In this document: piece after piece, positions 30,443-39,551 of the stretch
Numbering within the stretch: position 1 is the stretch's first letter
Layout of the letters: each line of letters starts with the position of its first letter
Assembly (NCBI GenBank): GCA_046048875.1
Contig: JBJOFG010000017.1
Location: 80,616 to 144,615, forward strand
DNA from: CAIZGX01 sp046048875
Lineage (GTDB): Bacteria; Bacteroidota; Bacteroidia; Flavobacteriales_D; Sanyastnellaceae
Length of the DNA: 64,000 nt
Direction: 5' to 3'
Made by a program: the position numbers and the translations under genes
Notes under the pieces: model-generated
Databases searched by the model: none
What the model saw: only the letters and a program-made list of their open reading frames with translations
Told to the model about the DNA's origin: nothing

Positions 30443-31375
30443 ATGAAATTCATAAGCACACTCTTCTTCCTTGCGCTATGCGCCATAGTTCCCGGGCAAA
30501 CCCATAACATAGAAGAGTTTTTACTTCGAAAAGAAAATCATGAAATCATGGTGGCAGCACACCGCGGCGATTGGAAGAACCATCCGGAAAACAGTCTCTC
30601 TGCTATTCAATCGTGTATCGATCACTTCGTGGATATTGTTGAAATAGATGTGCAAGAAACGGCAGATGGAGTATTCATTTTGATGCACGACAATACCGTG
30701 AATCGCACGACCAACGGAAAAGGAAAAGTAAGTGCACTGAGTTCTAAGCAAATTGCCAAATTGAAATTGCGCGATAAGAACGGTGTGATTACCGAAGAAC
30801 ATGTTCCAACCTTGAAAGAAGCCCTTCAACTCGCTGAAGGAAAAATTATGCTGAACCTCGACAAGAGTTCCGGACGCTTCGAAAAACTTATTCCCTTGCT
30901 CGACAGTTTAGGGGTTAGAAATCAAGTCATCTTGAAAGGCATTCACAACTCGAGTTTCTTTTTCAATTACATGATAGAAAACGCAGAAGGGCCTTTGTTT
31001 ATGCCGATTCTGCAATACATGCCGAAAACGCAAGTCGATACGTTTCTACTCGATGCCCACGTGCCTTTGGTTGAATTGATACTATCGAATGACACGACCT
31101 ATTTAACCGATCCACTTGGAATGTATTTATTCCGAAAACACCGAACAGGTATTTGGTACAATGCTCTTTTCAAATCGATAAGCGCAGGGAAAAGTGAAAA
31201 CGAAGACGCACTTGGAACATGGAATTGGTTCATTGAGCACGAAGCATTGGTGATTCAAACCGACTATCCGTTCGAGTTGCTGCAGCATTTAATAAATATT
31301 GGAGAACACAAGCGTCCGTATGGTTGGGTAGATGTTCCGCTAGACAAATTGCCGAAACCCGCTTCTGCTCCTTAA
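30443..31375 (+). CDS. Exported glycerophosphodiester phosphodiesterase-family protein
   Basis: A 310-residue protein from the ATG of MKFISTLFFLALCA; an ATG three codons earlier is also possible, and the long upstream frame overlaps the divergent gene. Signal peptide, then the GDPD TIM barrel with AAHRGDWKNHPENSLSA (catalytic His and metal ligands), EIDVQETADGVFILMHDNTVNRTTNGKG and the C-terminal barrel half. It would cleave glycerophosphodiesters outside the cytoplasm. Its stop overlaps the convergent gene's stop at a shared TTAA. Confidence 0.85.
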   Translation: MKFISTLFFLALCAIVPGQTHNIEEFLLRKENHEIMVAAHRGDWKNHPENSLSAIQSCIDHFVDIVEIDVQETADGVFILMHDNTVNRTTNGKGKVSALSSKQIAKLKLRDKNGVITEEHVPTLKEALQLAEGKIMLNLDKSSGRFEKLIPLLDSLGVRNQVILKGIHNSSFFFNYMIENAEGPLFMPILQYMPKTQVDTFLLDAHVPLVELILSNDTTYLTDPLGMYLFRKHRTGIWYNALFKSISAGKSENEDALGTWNWFIEHEALVIQTDYPFELLQHLINIGEHKRPYGWVDVPLDKLPKPASAP

Positions 31376-32472
31376 TTTCGGCGCAATCCGAAATGCGTAT
31401 AAACAGGGCGTTCTCCGCCGTCTCCCGGACGATTCACAATTCCGAATTTCTCTACATACATGCACGAGCTTCCGCCTTGGTCGCAAGACATTGCCTGATA
31501 ACATCCGTAAGGCAGCAGTAGTGAAGCACACTCCTTCATGGTAAGCCCGCGACTGTGTTGCGGTTTTCTTCCGTCGGCAATCAGCAAGAACAGCTTGCTT
31601 CCAGTCTCGTCTATACCCATAACGGTTCGCGGATAAGGACTGTCTTTCGTTCCATCACGCGGATCAATGTCTTCTTTTCCATTCACAATTAAATCGTACC
31701 TGCCCCATATGGCGTTGTACATTTCATTGCTCGGAATGCGCACCACCTCTCGACACTTCGAATAATAACCCTTTCCTTGTTTGTTGAAATACAAAAACGG
31801 ACGTTTGTCTGAATCTTGCATCTGATATGCCTTTCCTTTCACAATGTAATTACCCGTCCATTGTCCAAGCGGCGCAGTCATGCCTGGAGTCGTTCCCGCT
31901 TCACCATTCACAGCAACCTCGCATTTGTATTGCTTCGCGAACGAAGAAGTCAATTCTTTTTCATTGTAAATGGAATCCAATTCCACACTGAAATAATTCA
32001 AATCGGCAACGGCCAACACAACAGAGGCATTCGGATTTTTGAATTTCATTTCGATCACCTCAATCCCTGGTTTCGCCCAAATGGTGCGAAGCACAGGCTT
32101 GCCCAATTCACCCAAAGGAATACTGTCGAACGACACGTCTGAAGAATATAAACTGTCCCTTGAAACTTCAACAACGGGAACAATACTTGCGCTTCTCAAT
32201 TCCGCTTCTTCTTTCGAAAGCGTTTGTCGCGCATCGAGTATAACCGCGAAAACAATGGGAATTCCGAGTAACACGAAGCCCATCCACCACAGAGTTAACG
32301 TTTTTTCCGAAGATTCTTTCGCGAAAAACTTCTTCACCAAAAAAAGAAAAATCAGCCATGAAAGGCCTGCTGTGAACAGCCAAATAAGAATTTGTGCGGC
32401 AATGGGAAACTGCGAAAGGCGCCAAAACAAAGCGCTTAAGTCATCTAACCAGACATTTATTTGATCTCCCAT
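31372..32472 (-). CDS. Membrane-anchored phosphodiester glycosidase-family (NAGPA-like) protein
   Basis: A 366-residue protein with two N-terminal membrane helices (about residues 27-46 and 59-80). The C-terminal NAGPA/phosphodiester glycosidase domain (about 190-366) shows PRTVMGIDETGSKLFLLIADGRKPQHSRGLTMKECASLL and SCDQGGSSCMYV. Relatives include the uncovering enzyme of lysosomal sorting and exopolysaccharide-linked proteins in bacteria. The substrate here is unknown. It is transcribed from one half of a divergent promoter pair shared with purK. Confidence 0.75.
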   Translation of the reverse strand: MGDQINVWLDDLSALFWRLSQFPIAAQILIWLFTAGLSWLIFLFLVKKFFAKESSEKTLTLWWMGFVLLGIPIVFAVILDARQTLSKEEAELRSASIVPVVEVSRDSLYSSDVSFDSIPLGELGKPVLRTIWAKPGIEVIEMKFKNPNASVVLAVADLNYFSVELDSIYNEKELTSSFAKQYKCEVAVNGEAGTTPGMTAPLGQWTGNYIVKGKAYQMQDSDKRPFLYFNKQGKGYYSKCREVVRIPSNEMYNAIWGRYDLIVNGKEDIDPRDGTKDSPYPRTVMGIDETGSKLFLLIADGRKPQHSRGLTMKECASLLLPYGCYQAMSCDQGGSSCMYVEKFGIVNRPGDGGERPVYTHFGLRRN

Positions 32473-32480
32473 TTGCGCGG

Positions 32481-32488
32481 CAAAGATA
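32481..32488 (-). promoter_or_regulatory. -7 promoter element TATCTTTG of the NAGPA-like gene
   Basis: Exact match on the minus strand, 8 bases before the start codon. It is divergent from the purK element 18 bases away. Confidence 0.6.
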
Positions 32489-32506
32489 TATCCGCAAAAG
32501 AAATTC

Positions 32507-32514
32507 TATCTTTG
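32507..32514 (+). promoter_or_regulatory. -7 promoter element TATCTTTG of purK
   Basis: Exact match 4 bases before the purK ATG, so a leaderless transcript is likely. It is identical in sequence to the divergent element at 32481-32488. Confidence 0.6.
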
Positions 32515-32518
32515 AAAA

Positions 32519-33661
32519 ATGAATAATCAGGTAGATCTTACAACCAAGCTTGGGATTTTAGGCGGCGGACAATTGGGGCGCATGCTCATTCAAGATGCCA
32601 TTAATTACAACATTCATATTTCGGTGCTAGACCCCTCGTCGAACGCGCCTTGCGCAGATATTGCAAATACTTTCGTTGTTGGAAATTTCAACGACTACCA
32701 AACGGTACTCGATTTCGGAAAAACCGTTGATGTGTTGACCATTGAAATTGAACACGTCAACATTGAAGCACTTGAAGAATTGGAACGTCTTGGAAAGAAA
32801 GTATTTCCAACACCACAAGCCCTTCGCACCATTCAAGACAAAGGCCTTCAAAAACAATTTTATAAAGCGAACAACATTCCAACCGCTCCTTTTCATCTCA
32901 CCGCTTGCAGAGAAGATGTAATGTTGTTCATAAATGAAGGACCGTTCATGCAGAAGCTCCGCAAAGGCGGATACGACGGGAAGGGCGTGACTCCATTGCG
33001 CACTGAAGCGGAATTCAAATCGGCATTCGATGCTCCCAGCGTATTGGAAGAATTCGTTCCTTTCGTGAAAGAACTTGCAGTGATTGTTGCTCGAAATGAA
33101 AGTGGAGAAATCAATTCTTTTCCTTTGGTGGAAATGGAATTCAATCCGGAAGCAAATCTGGTGGAGTTCATTTTCTCTCCTGCAAACGTGAGCCTTGAAA
33201 TTGAAAACGCCGCGAAGAAAATCGCAACCGACATCGCTCACAAACTTGAACACGTTGGTCTCTTAGCCATTGAATTATTCCTCACCGAAGATGGAAATGT
33301 TTTGGTGAATGAAATCGCTCCTCGTCCGCACAACAGCGGTCACCACACCATTGAAGCGTGTTTCGTTTCGCAATACGGCATGCACCTTCGCGCCATATTG
33401 AATATGCCTTTAGGCAGCACAGGACTTCGCACCCCAGCCGTTATGATTAACCTCTTGGGTGAAAAAGGATTCGAAGGAAAAGCGCGTTACGAAAACATAG
33501 AGGAAGTCCTTCACACCGAAGGTGCTTACATTCATTTGTATGGAAAGGAAGACACCAAGCCCTTCCGTAAAATGGGACACATAACAGTGTGCAATACGAA
33601 TCTTGAAGAAGCGAAGGCTACGGCGAGGAAGTTTTTGAAAGAGGTGAAGATTGTATCTTAG
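32519..33661 (+). CDS. purK: 5-(carboxyamino)imidazole ribonucleotide synthase
   Basis: A 380-residue ATP-grasp enzyme that carboxylates AIR in purine synthesis. The N-terminal LGILGGGQLGRMLIQDA, the ATP-grasp motifs QKLRKGGYDGKGV and LEEFVPFVKELAVIVAR, and the C-terminal NEIAPRPHNSGHHTIEACFVSQY are all characteristic. The gene ends ATT GTA TCT TAG, and its final ATCTTAG also resembles the linker of the bead array that follows. PurE is not in the window. Confidence 0.95.
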   Translation: MNNQVDLTTKLGILGGGQLGRMLIQDAINYNIHISVLDPSSNAPCADIANTFVVGNFNDYQTVLDFGKTVDVLTIEIEHVNIEALEELERLGKKVFPTPQALRTIQDKGLQKQFYKANNIPTAPFHLTACREDVMLFINEGPFMQKLRKGGYDGKGVTPLRTEAEFKSAFDAPSVLEEFVPFVKELAVIVARNESGEINSFPLVEMEFNPEANLVEFIFSPANVSLEIENAAKKIATDIAHKLEHVGLLAIELFLTEDGNVLVNEIAPRPHNSGHHTIEACFVSQYGMHLRAILNMPLGSTGLRTPAVMINLLGEKGFEGKARYENIEEVLHTEGAYIHLYGKEDTKPFRKMGHITVCNTNLEEAKATARKFLKEVKIVS

Positions 33662-33780
33662 ATACTATGTAAGATACTGCGTAAGATTGCTTCGCAAAAA
33701 TACCTTTTGAAAAATCTTGCGAAGCATCTTGTGAAACATCTTTCCTCAGGAATCTTGCGAAGCATCTACGCTCCGCGTCA
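33662..33780. repeat. Palindromic bead array R6 (AAGAT head, ATCTT tail linkers)
   Basis: It lies between convergent purK and ispG. Head beads ACTATGT, ACTGCGT and TGCTTCGCA are joined by AAGAT. After a 22-base A/T-rich centre come GCGAAGC, GTGAAAC, TCCTCAGGA, GCGAAGC and CGCTCCGCG joined by ATCTT/ATCTA. Head and tail linkers are reverse complements. The tail end carries the ispG stop codon. Confidence 0.9.
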
Positions 33781-35691
33781 GGGCTCTACCCAATCACCGT
33801 ATTCTTTAATCAGCGAAATAAGCTCATCAACAGCTTGAGCCTCGTCGATGTTCTTCTTCACTACATTCTTTTCTTTGTAGAGCGTGATCTTTCCGACACC
33901 GGTTCCAACATAGCCGTAATCGGCATCTGCCATCTCGCCGGGACCGTTAACAATACATCCCATAATTCCAATCTTCACACCTTTCAAATGCGAGGTGCGT
34001 GAACGAATTTTTGCCGTAGTCTCTTGAAGATCGAACAACGTTCTTCCACAACTCGGACAAGAAATATATTCTGTTCTTGAAATACGTGTGCGCGTTGCTT
34101 GAAGAATTCCGAACGCAATCGCATTCGATTTCGCCAAAGAAGATTGAGTGTTTGAAATAAGAACACCGTCTACCAAGCCGTCTAACAACAAGGCTCCCAC
34201 ATCGGTGGAAGAGTACAGCGTATAAGCTTCCTCTTCGATGTTGTAGGTTGAAGAAAGTACAACCGGACAAGTCACTCCGTGATTCATCAATCGGAAAATA
34301 GCTGTTCTTCTGTGTTGAACGGCGTACTCATGGGAAGACTTCAACAACAACACAACCGTTGAATCTGCCTTCAATACAGCTAAAAATTCTTCGGTTAAAT
34401 TTTCCAATTCCACTTCAACAAAATTCAACTCACCCGAACGTTCATTCGGTTGCGTGTATTCACTTGCTGAAAGAACCGGATAATGACGGTCTCTATTTTT
34501 ATGTTGAAGCCATGTGGCGTGCTCCATAGCAACACCAAGGGTTCCAGGTATTTCGAAGTTCACCGCATTCTTTCCTACAAACAAATAATCGCACGCTGAA
34601 TCCGAAAGATTCCATTTGTCCATGTCTACCGAATACGCATAACCCACTGCAAAGAGTGATGCTGCTGTTATCGATTCTCGATTTGAATAGTCAGCGAAAA
34701 CACGCGGAACATTTTTCCCTCCAATATTTAAAACTTCGTGTGTTTGTCGGCGTGAATACGAGAAGAAATCTATTGAAACCTCTTCCGAAGGAATGTGTAA
34801 TCCAGTAGTTCTGTTCGCATAGCGATCGACTAACAATTTCGCTACAGGCATTTCCGCTTCAGGCGCTTCCGTTAATGAAACACGAACGGTATCTCCAATG
34901 CCGTCTTCCAACAAGGTGCCTATTCCAATTGCCGATTTAATTCTTCCATCTTCACCGTCACCTGCCTCTGTAACTCCCAAGTGTAGTGGGAAAACTTCGC
35001 CCGCTTCCAACAGCGTTTGAACCAACAAACGATAGGCTTGCACCATCACTTGCGGATTAGATGCTTTCATGGAAATGACCAAGTTCTTGTAATCGCAATC
35101 GAGACAAATACGTATGAACTCCATGGCAGATTCTACCATGCCTTCAGGGGTATCTCCGTAACGACTTAGAATACGATCGGAAAGCGAACCGTGGTTCGTT
35201 CCAATTCGCATTGCTGTTCCGTGCTCTTTACAAATTTCTACTAACGGAATAAATCGCTCGCGAATGCGCTTCAATTCTGAAGCATACGATTCGTCGGTAT
35301 AAACAATCTCCTCAAATTTCTTTTTATCGGCGTAATTACCCGGATTCACACGAACCTTCTCCACTATGCGCGCCGCAATCTCTGCAGCATTCGGAGTGAA
35401 ATGAATATCGGCTACCAACGGAGTGTTATAACCCGCCTTATGAAGCTCTTCGCGAATGTTGCGAAGATTCTCTGCCTCGTTCTTGCTCGGTGCAGTAATA
35501 CGAACCAACTCACAGCCCGCTTCAATCATGCGAATACTCTCAGCAACCGTTGCTTCGGTATTCATGGTATCTGCTGTGGTCATCGACTGCACACGAATAG
35601 GCGCATCGCCCCCCATGGTTAATCCGCCAATATTTACCGCGTGGGTCTTGATACGCTTGTATCCGAATAAATCTTCACAAAATGCTTTCAT
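33778..35691 (-). CDS. ispG: (E)-4-hydroxy-3-methylbut-2-enyl-diphosphate synthase, large form
   Basis: A 637-residue protein, the long isoform of Bacteroidota, Chlamydiae and plastids, with an extra central domain between the TIM barrel and the [4Fe-4S] domain. The barrel begins RIKTHAVNIGGLTMGGDAPI. Cluster ligands are in SCPSCGRTLFD and the later GIMGCIVNGPGEMADADYGY. It makes HMBPP in the MEP pathway, whose dxr gene is also in the window. It has no visible intrinsic terminator, only array R6. Confidence 0.96.
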   Translation of the reverse strand: MKAFCEDLFGYKRIKTHAVNIGGLTMGGDAPIRVQSMTTADTMNTEATVAESIRMIEAGCELVRITAPSKNEAENLRNIREELHKAGYNTPLVADIHFTPNAAEIAARIVEKVRVNPGNYADKKKFEEIVYTDESYASELKRIRERFIPLVEICKEHGTAMRIGTNHGSLSDRILSRYGDTPEGMVESAMEFIRICLDCDYKNLVISMKASNPQVMVQAYRLLVQTLLEAGEVFPLHLGVTEAGDGEDGRIKSAIGIGTLLEDGIGDTVRVSLTEAPEAEMPVAKLLVDRYANRTTGLHIPSEEVSIDFFSYSRRQTHEVLNIGGKNVPRVFADYSNRESITAASLFAVGYAYSVDMDKWNLSDSACDYLFVGKNAVNFEIPGTLGVAMEHATWLQHKNRDRHYPVLSASEYTQPNERSGELNFVEVELENLTEEFLAVLKADSTVVLLLKSSHEYAVQHRRTAIFRLMNHGVTCPVVLSSTYNIEEEAYTLYSSTDVGALLLDGLVDGVLISNTQSSLAKSNAIAFGILQATRTRISRTEYISCPSCGRTLFDLQETTAKIRSRTSHLKGVKIGIMGCIVNGPGEMADADYGYVGTGVGKITLYKEKNVVKKNIDEAQAVDELISLIKEYGDWVEP

Positions 35692-35731
35692 CGAAATTCT
35701 TAAACAATCAAAAAGGAAAAAGGTTTGAAAG

Positions 35732-35757
35732 AAAAAAGCCCTCTTTCGAGGGCTTGA
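35732..35757 (-). terminator. Intrinsic terminator after the 35763..36131 lipoprotein gene
   Basis: Perfect 8-bp stem AAGCCCTC / GAGGGCTT with loop TTTC on the plus strand. On the minus strand it is followed by a T run, 7 bases past the lipoprotein stop. Confidence 0.85.
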
Positions 35758-35762
35758 AAGTC

Positions 35763-36131
35763 TTACTCAGTGAGCTTACTCATTTCTTCATTCATCTGAG
35801 CCTCTAAAGCTTGTGTAGCAGAGTCTGCAGAATTTTGTAATTGATTGAAAGACTCTTCCAGTTCTTTCGTCAAAATATCAATATACTTTCCGTCTTTAAT
35901 ACACTCTTTGGTCTGATCGTTCACATCGCTCGCTTTATAGTCGGCCTTTGGAAACTTCTCTGCAATTTTTGCTGAAACGCAATCGCAAATTTTCACTCCG
36001 TCTTCTTTGGTGTAAAGATTTCCAACGGTCTTGGTGCATTCTGCTTTTACTTCCGCACGCTTCTCGTCGTTCCATCCGCCGCATGAAGCAAGGCTTGCAG
36101 CTATCATTGAAAGAAATAATAATTTTTTCAT
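35763..36131 (-). CDS. Hypothetical lipoprotein
   Basis: A 122-residue protein with a lipoprotein signal (residues 1-17, lipobox SLASC, then GG). The mature part is helical and acidic with four cysteines (ECTKTVG, KICDCVSA, KECIKDG) spaced as in small Cys-containing Bacteroidota lipoproteins. The last 30 residues are a Gln/Ala/Glu-rich helix. Function unknown. It lies downstream of rlmN on the same strand with a 34-base gap and its own terminator. Confidence 0.7.
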   Translation of the reverse strand: MKKLLFLSMIAASLASCGGWNDEKRAEVKAECTKTVGNLYTKEDGVKICDCVSAKIAEKFPKADYKASDVNDQTKECIKDGKYIDILTKELEESFNQLQNSADSATQALEAQMNEEMSKLTE

Positions 36132-36165
36132 GTTGAAATATTTAGTTTACAAGTTTAATACACTT

Positions 36166-37233
36166 TTAGTTTTTAAAGATACGTTCATCGACAACTTTGT
36201 TCTTGTTCGCCAATTGTCCGCAGGCTGCATCAATGTCTTTTCCTCTTGAACGACGCACATTCACAATCATGTTTTTACTTTCTAAAAACTTCGCGAAAGC
36301 GTCTACACGCTCGGGACTGGCTTGCTGAAACTCGCCGTCGTCAATCGGATTGTATTCAATAATATTTATTTTAACTGGAAGTTGCTTCGAGAATTCTGCC
36401 AACTCACGAGCATCTTGAATGGTGTCGTTGAAATCTTTGAAAATGATGTATTCAAACGTAATGCGCGTTCCTGTTGCTTCGTGGAAATACTTCAAAGCTT
36501 CCGACAACGCGGCAAGGTTGTTCGACTCGTTAATGTCCATGATCTTGTTGCGCTTCTCATCGTTCGCAGCGTGCAGCGAAAGCGCCAGGTTGAACTTCAC
36601 TTTATCGTCACCCAACTTCTTAATCATTTTAGCAATGCCTGCTGTGCTTACAGTGATGCGCTGAGGAGACATGCCTAAACCTTCAGGACTGGTGATCCAT
36701 TGGATGGAGTGCATCATGTTCTTGTAATTCAACAACGGCTCGCCCATGCCCATGTATACAATGTTGGTCAGAGGCGTTTTGTATCGGGTAAGTGCTTCAT
36801 TGCGCAAGTAATTCACTTGATCGAAAATCTCTCCACCTGTTAAATTGCGCATCATTTTCAATCTGCCCGTAGCACAAAACTTACACGCCAGGCTGCATCC
36901 TACCTGAGATGAAATGCAGGCTGTCATGCGCTTTGTCGTAGGAATTAATACACCTTCAACAACCTTGTCTCCATCTACCTTGAAGGCGCATTTGATGGTC
37001 TTGTCTGAACTAATTTGTTGCTCGTGCAAGACCGCTTTCGACAAAAAATATTTTTCATCAAGCTTTTCCCTCAAATCCTTCGGTAAATTCTGCATGTCTG
37101 AAATGCTCGCTGCACCTCGTTGCCACATCCACTCGCGAATCTGCTTTGCACGAAACGAAGGTGCCCCAAGTATTTTTAACTCGGACATTAGTTCTTCCGA
37201 ACTCAATTCTCGCAAATCCTTTTTTGTATTCAT
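36166..37233 (-). CDS. rlmN: 23S rRNA (adenine(2503)-C2)-methyltransferase
   Basis: A 355-residue radical SAM enzyme from the ATG at 37233 (MNTKKDLRELSSEEL). A longer frame upstream crosses the promoter and is rejected. The cluster motif C-x3-C-x2-C is in GCSLACKFCATG; QVGCSLACKF and the C-terminal IDAACGQL (methylated Cys region) match RlmN. It methylates A2503 of 23S rRNA and some tRNAs. The -7 element is 6 bases before the start codon. Confidence 0.95.
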   Translation of the reverse strand: MNTKKDLRELSSEELMSELKILGAPSFRAKQIREWMWQRGAASISDMQNLPKDLREKLDEKYFLSKAVLHEQQISSDKTIKCAFKVDGDKVVEGVLIPTTKRMTACISSQVGCSLACKFCATGRLKMMRNLTGGEIFDQVNYLRNEALTRYKTPLTNIVYMGMGEPLLNYKNMMHSIQWITSPEGLGMSPQRITVSTAGIAKMIKKLGDDKVKFNLALSLHAANDEKRNKIMDINESNNLAALSEALKYFHEATGTRITFEYIIFKDFNDTIQDARELAEFSKQLPVKINIIEYNPIDDGEFQQASPERVDAFAKFLESKNMIVNVRRSRGKDIDAACGQLANKNKVVDERIFKN

Positions 37234-37239
37234 GCAGTG

Positions 37240-37247
37240 CAAAGATA
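37240..37247 (-). promoter_or_regulatory. -7 promoter element TATCTTTG of rlmN
   Basis: Exact match on the minus strand, 6 bases before the ATG, so the transcript is likely leaderless. A divergent element for the next gene is 7 bases away. Confidence 0.6.
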
Positions 37248-37254
37248 GATAGCT

Positions 37255-37262
37255 TACATTTG
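37255..37262 (+). promoter_or_regulatory. -7 promoter element TACATTTG of the 37280 gene
   Basis: Exact TAnnTTTG match, 17 bases before the ATG of the barrel-like gene. Confidence 0.5.
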
Positions 37263-37279
37263 AATCACATTCACTTTTC

Positions 37280-38095
37280 ATGAAGCGATTCGTATTACTC
37301 TGTATTTTTTCCATAGGAATGTCGGTATATGCTCAAACGGACAGTTTAATAATTGACTTTCCGATAGACAGCGTGCCCGACATAGAAGAGATTACGATGG
37401 ACATGCTCGAAATGGCTCCAATGGAAATTCTTGAAGAGGACTACAACTCCAAGGACTACATTCGATACATGTGTTTCTTCACCGGTGTTGACTTCGGCCT
37501 AGTTTCATTGCAGAATAACAAATACCCCACAAAAACGTTACAATCGTATTCAATCAGACTAAATCTCGTGGAATACAAAAAGCAATTAATTGAAAATAGA
37601 TTCGGAATTTTTTCAGGAATTGCTTTGGGCTACCAACAAATAGGATTCCAAAACGACTTTAAGTTTTTTAATTCTGGAAGTCAAACCATTCTCCTTCCAG
37701 ACAGCATCAATTTTCTTAAAAACCAATTGCGTTCATTTTCGACATCAGTTCCCATCATGCTGGAAATAAATAGCAAGAACACGTTTGAAAAAAACATTCA
37801 TTTCGCATTCGGCGTTCAGGCTGGGTATCGTTATGCGAACAGCACATACCAGAAGCATTTGAATGGCGGAGCAACTATTATTCGCAAAAACAGTGAAGAT
37901 ATTTATGTCAACCGTTATAACCTCGAAGCAGCTATTCGATTAGGATATCAGAACCTCACCTTCTTCGCCTCAAGATCATTGACGCCGCTTTTCAGCACAA
38001 ATAAATTTCAAACAGAAATTTTTCCAATTGTCGTTGGACTTAGCATAATTCCTGCAAATACAAAACCCGACAGTTCAGATAATTTCGATTTCTAA
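37280..38095 (+). CDS. Predicted outer-membrane beta-barrel protein
   Basis: A 271-residue protein with a signal peptide (residues 1-18, SVYAQ). A short acidic linker (residues 20-60) precedes about 200 residues of amphipathic strands (CFFTGVDFGLVSLQNNK, FGIFSGIALGYQQIGF, FAFGVQAGYRYANST, IRLGYQNLTFFASRSL), similar to PorT-type barrels. Function unknown. It lies 4 bases before an NtrY-like histidine kinase gene and is co-directional, so it may act with that sensor. Confidence 0.65.
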   Translation: MKRFVLLCIFSIGMSVYAQTDSLIIDFPIDSVPDIEEITMDMLEMAPMEILEEDYNSKDYIRYMCFFTGVDFGLVSLQNNKYPTKTLQSYSIRLNLVEYKKQLIENRFGIFSGIALGYQQIGFQNDFKFFNSGSQTILLPDSINFLKNQLRSFSTSVPIMLEINSKNTFEKNIHFAFGVQAGYRYANSTYQKHLNGGATIIRKNSEDIYVNRYNLEAAIRLGYQNLTFFASRSLTPLFSTNKFQTEIFPIVVGLSIIPANTKPDSSDNFDF

Positions 38096-38099
38096 GACC

Positions 38100-39551
38100 A
38101 TGACATTACGCTCGCGCATTTACGTTTCGCTTTTTTCAATCATCGTTATCTCCTTTGTGGTTACAGGTGTGGTTGCGGCTTTTGATCACTACGAGCACGA
38201 CATCACCTACAACGAAGAACGTATTGCCGAAAAGGAAAAATCCATTCGCGCTTCGCTCGATTATTTGCTTCTTCAAAATGGAGGATTCATTCCAACCGAT
38301 TCCATTTCGATGTTGCTCGGCGACAAGGTTTGTGAACTTTCCGAAATCAATAATCTCTTCATTACAATTTATGATTTGAATGGAAGGTATTTGGTTTCTA
38401 TGAATACCGATACCGCCGAGGCGTACAAAATTCCTATGCAGTTAAGTCCTGAGCTTACCCGACAAATCACAACCACCACCAAGAAAAAAGCAATCATTCT
38501 TCCTTCTGAAACAAAGTCTTCTCAAAACCTGGCCTATTGGTGTTTTAGCGATGACTATGGCAGACCGCTAGCGCTTGTTGGAATGCTCTACGAGAAAAAA
38601 GAAGTAGAGAAAGACAAGCTTTGGAAGTTCATGAAAGAAATAGGTCAAACGTATATTGTTCTTTTCATTATTGCGGGTGCTGTTGCCTTCTTGATTACAC
38701 GCGATTTTACCAAATCGTTGAAAAAACTCAGCGACAGTATCAATCACTTGAAACTTGGAAAAAAGAACGAACCGCTCGAATGGAAAAGCAACGATGAAAT
38801 TGGACAACTCATTCAAGAGTACAACAGCATGCTTTTCCAATTGGAGGCAAGTGCCGATAAGCTTGCGCAGCAAGAGCGTGAAACCGCCTGGCGAGAAATG
38901 GCTCAGCAAGTTGCTCATGAAATTAAAAATCCGCTCACGCCCATGAAGCTTCGCATGCAGCACTTGCAGCGCTCGTGGCAAGATCATCCCGCAGAATTTC
39001 AAACGCGCTTGAACGATTTCGTGCAGAGCATGACAGATCAAATAGACACGCTTTCACACATTGCTCAAGAGTTTTCAAACTTCGCAAAAATGCCACAATC
39101 GAAAAACGAACGATTGCAGCTTCAAGAGATTGTTAAGTCCGTGCTATCCACTTTTGAAAATGAAAATCAAAGCATTTCATTTCACCAAAACTCAACTGAA
39201 AAGGCCTTTGTATTTGGAGATAAATCGCAAGTCATTCGTGTGTTGAACAACTTAATCACAAACGCCATTCAGTCTATTCCAACCGAACGTTCAAAGAAAA
39301 TTTCACTCGGATTGCGCGTTTCGAATAATCATGTCATTGTAAAAATTACAGATAACGGAAGTGGTATTTCTCCAGAAATTTCGAAACGTATTTTCATGCC
39401 GAACTTCACCACACGCAGCACCGGTAGCGGACTTGGATTGGCCATGGTGAAAAGTATTGTTACACAAATGAACGGAAACGTCGCATTTCGCACACGCGAA
39501 AATGTAGGAAGCTCGTTCTTCGTTATTCTTCCATTAGACCAAAAAGCATAG
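38100..39551 (+). CDS. NtrY-like sensor histidine kinase
   Basis: A 483-residue membrane kinase. An N-terminal helix (about 8-28) and a second helix (about 184-203) bracket a periplasmic sensor region of about 155 residues. HAMP follows (about 203-255). The H-box is AQQVAHEIKNPLTPMKLRM, the phospho-acceptor context of NtrY-type kinases. The ATPase has the N-box RVLNNLITNAIQSIP, G1 ITDNGSGISPEI and G2 TGSGLGLAMVKSI. No response regulator is adjacent. The 3' end overlaps the convergent cyclase gene by 29 bases. Confidence 0.9.
   Translation: MTLRSRIYVSLFSIIVISFVVTGVVAAFDHYEHDITYNEERIAEKEKSIRASLDYLLLQNGGFIPTDSISMLLGDKVCELSEINNLFITIYDLNGRYLVSMNTDTAEAYKIPMQLSPELTRQITTTTKKKAIILPSETKSSQNLAYWCFSDDYGRPLALVGMLYEKKEVEKDKLWKFMKEIGQTYIVLFIIAGAVAFLITRDFTKSLKKLSDSINHLKLGKKNEPLEWKSNDEIGQLIQEYNSMLFQLEASADKLAQQERETAWREMAQQVAHEIKNPLTPMKLRMQHLQRSWQDHPAEFQTRLNDFVQSMTDQIDTLSHIAQEFSNFAKMPQSKNERLQLQEIVKSVLSTFENENQSISFHQNSTEKAFVFGDKSQVIRVLNNLITNAIQSIPTERSKKISLGLRVSNNHVIVKITDNGSGISPEISKRIFMPNFTTRSTGSGLGLAMVKSIVTQMNGNVAFRTRENVGSSFFVILPLDQKA

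Noticed and set aside
37234..37314. Upstream extension of rlmN
   Set aside because: It crosses both divergent -7 elements; the ATG at 37233 gives the normal N-terminus.
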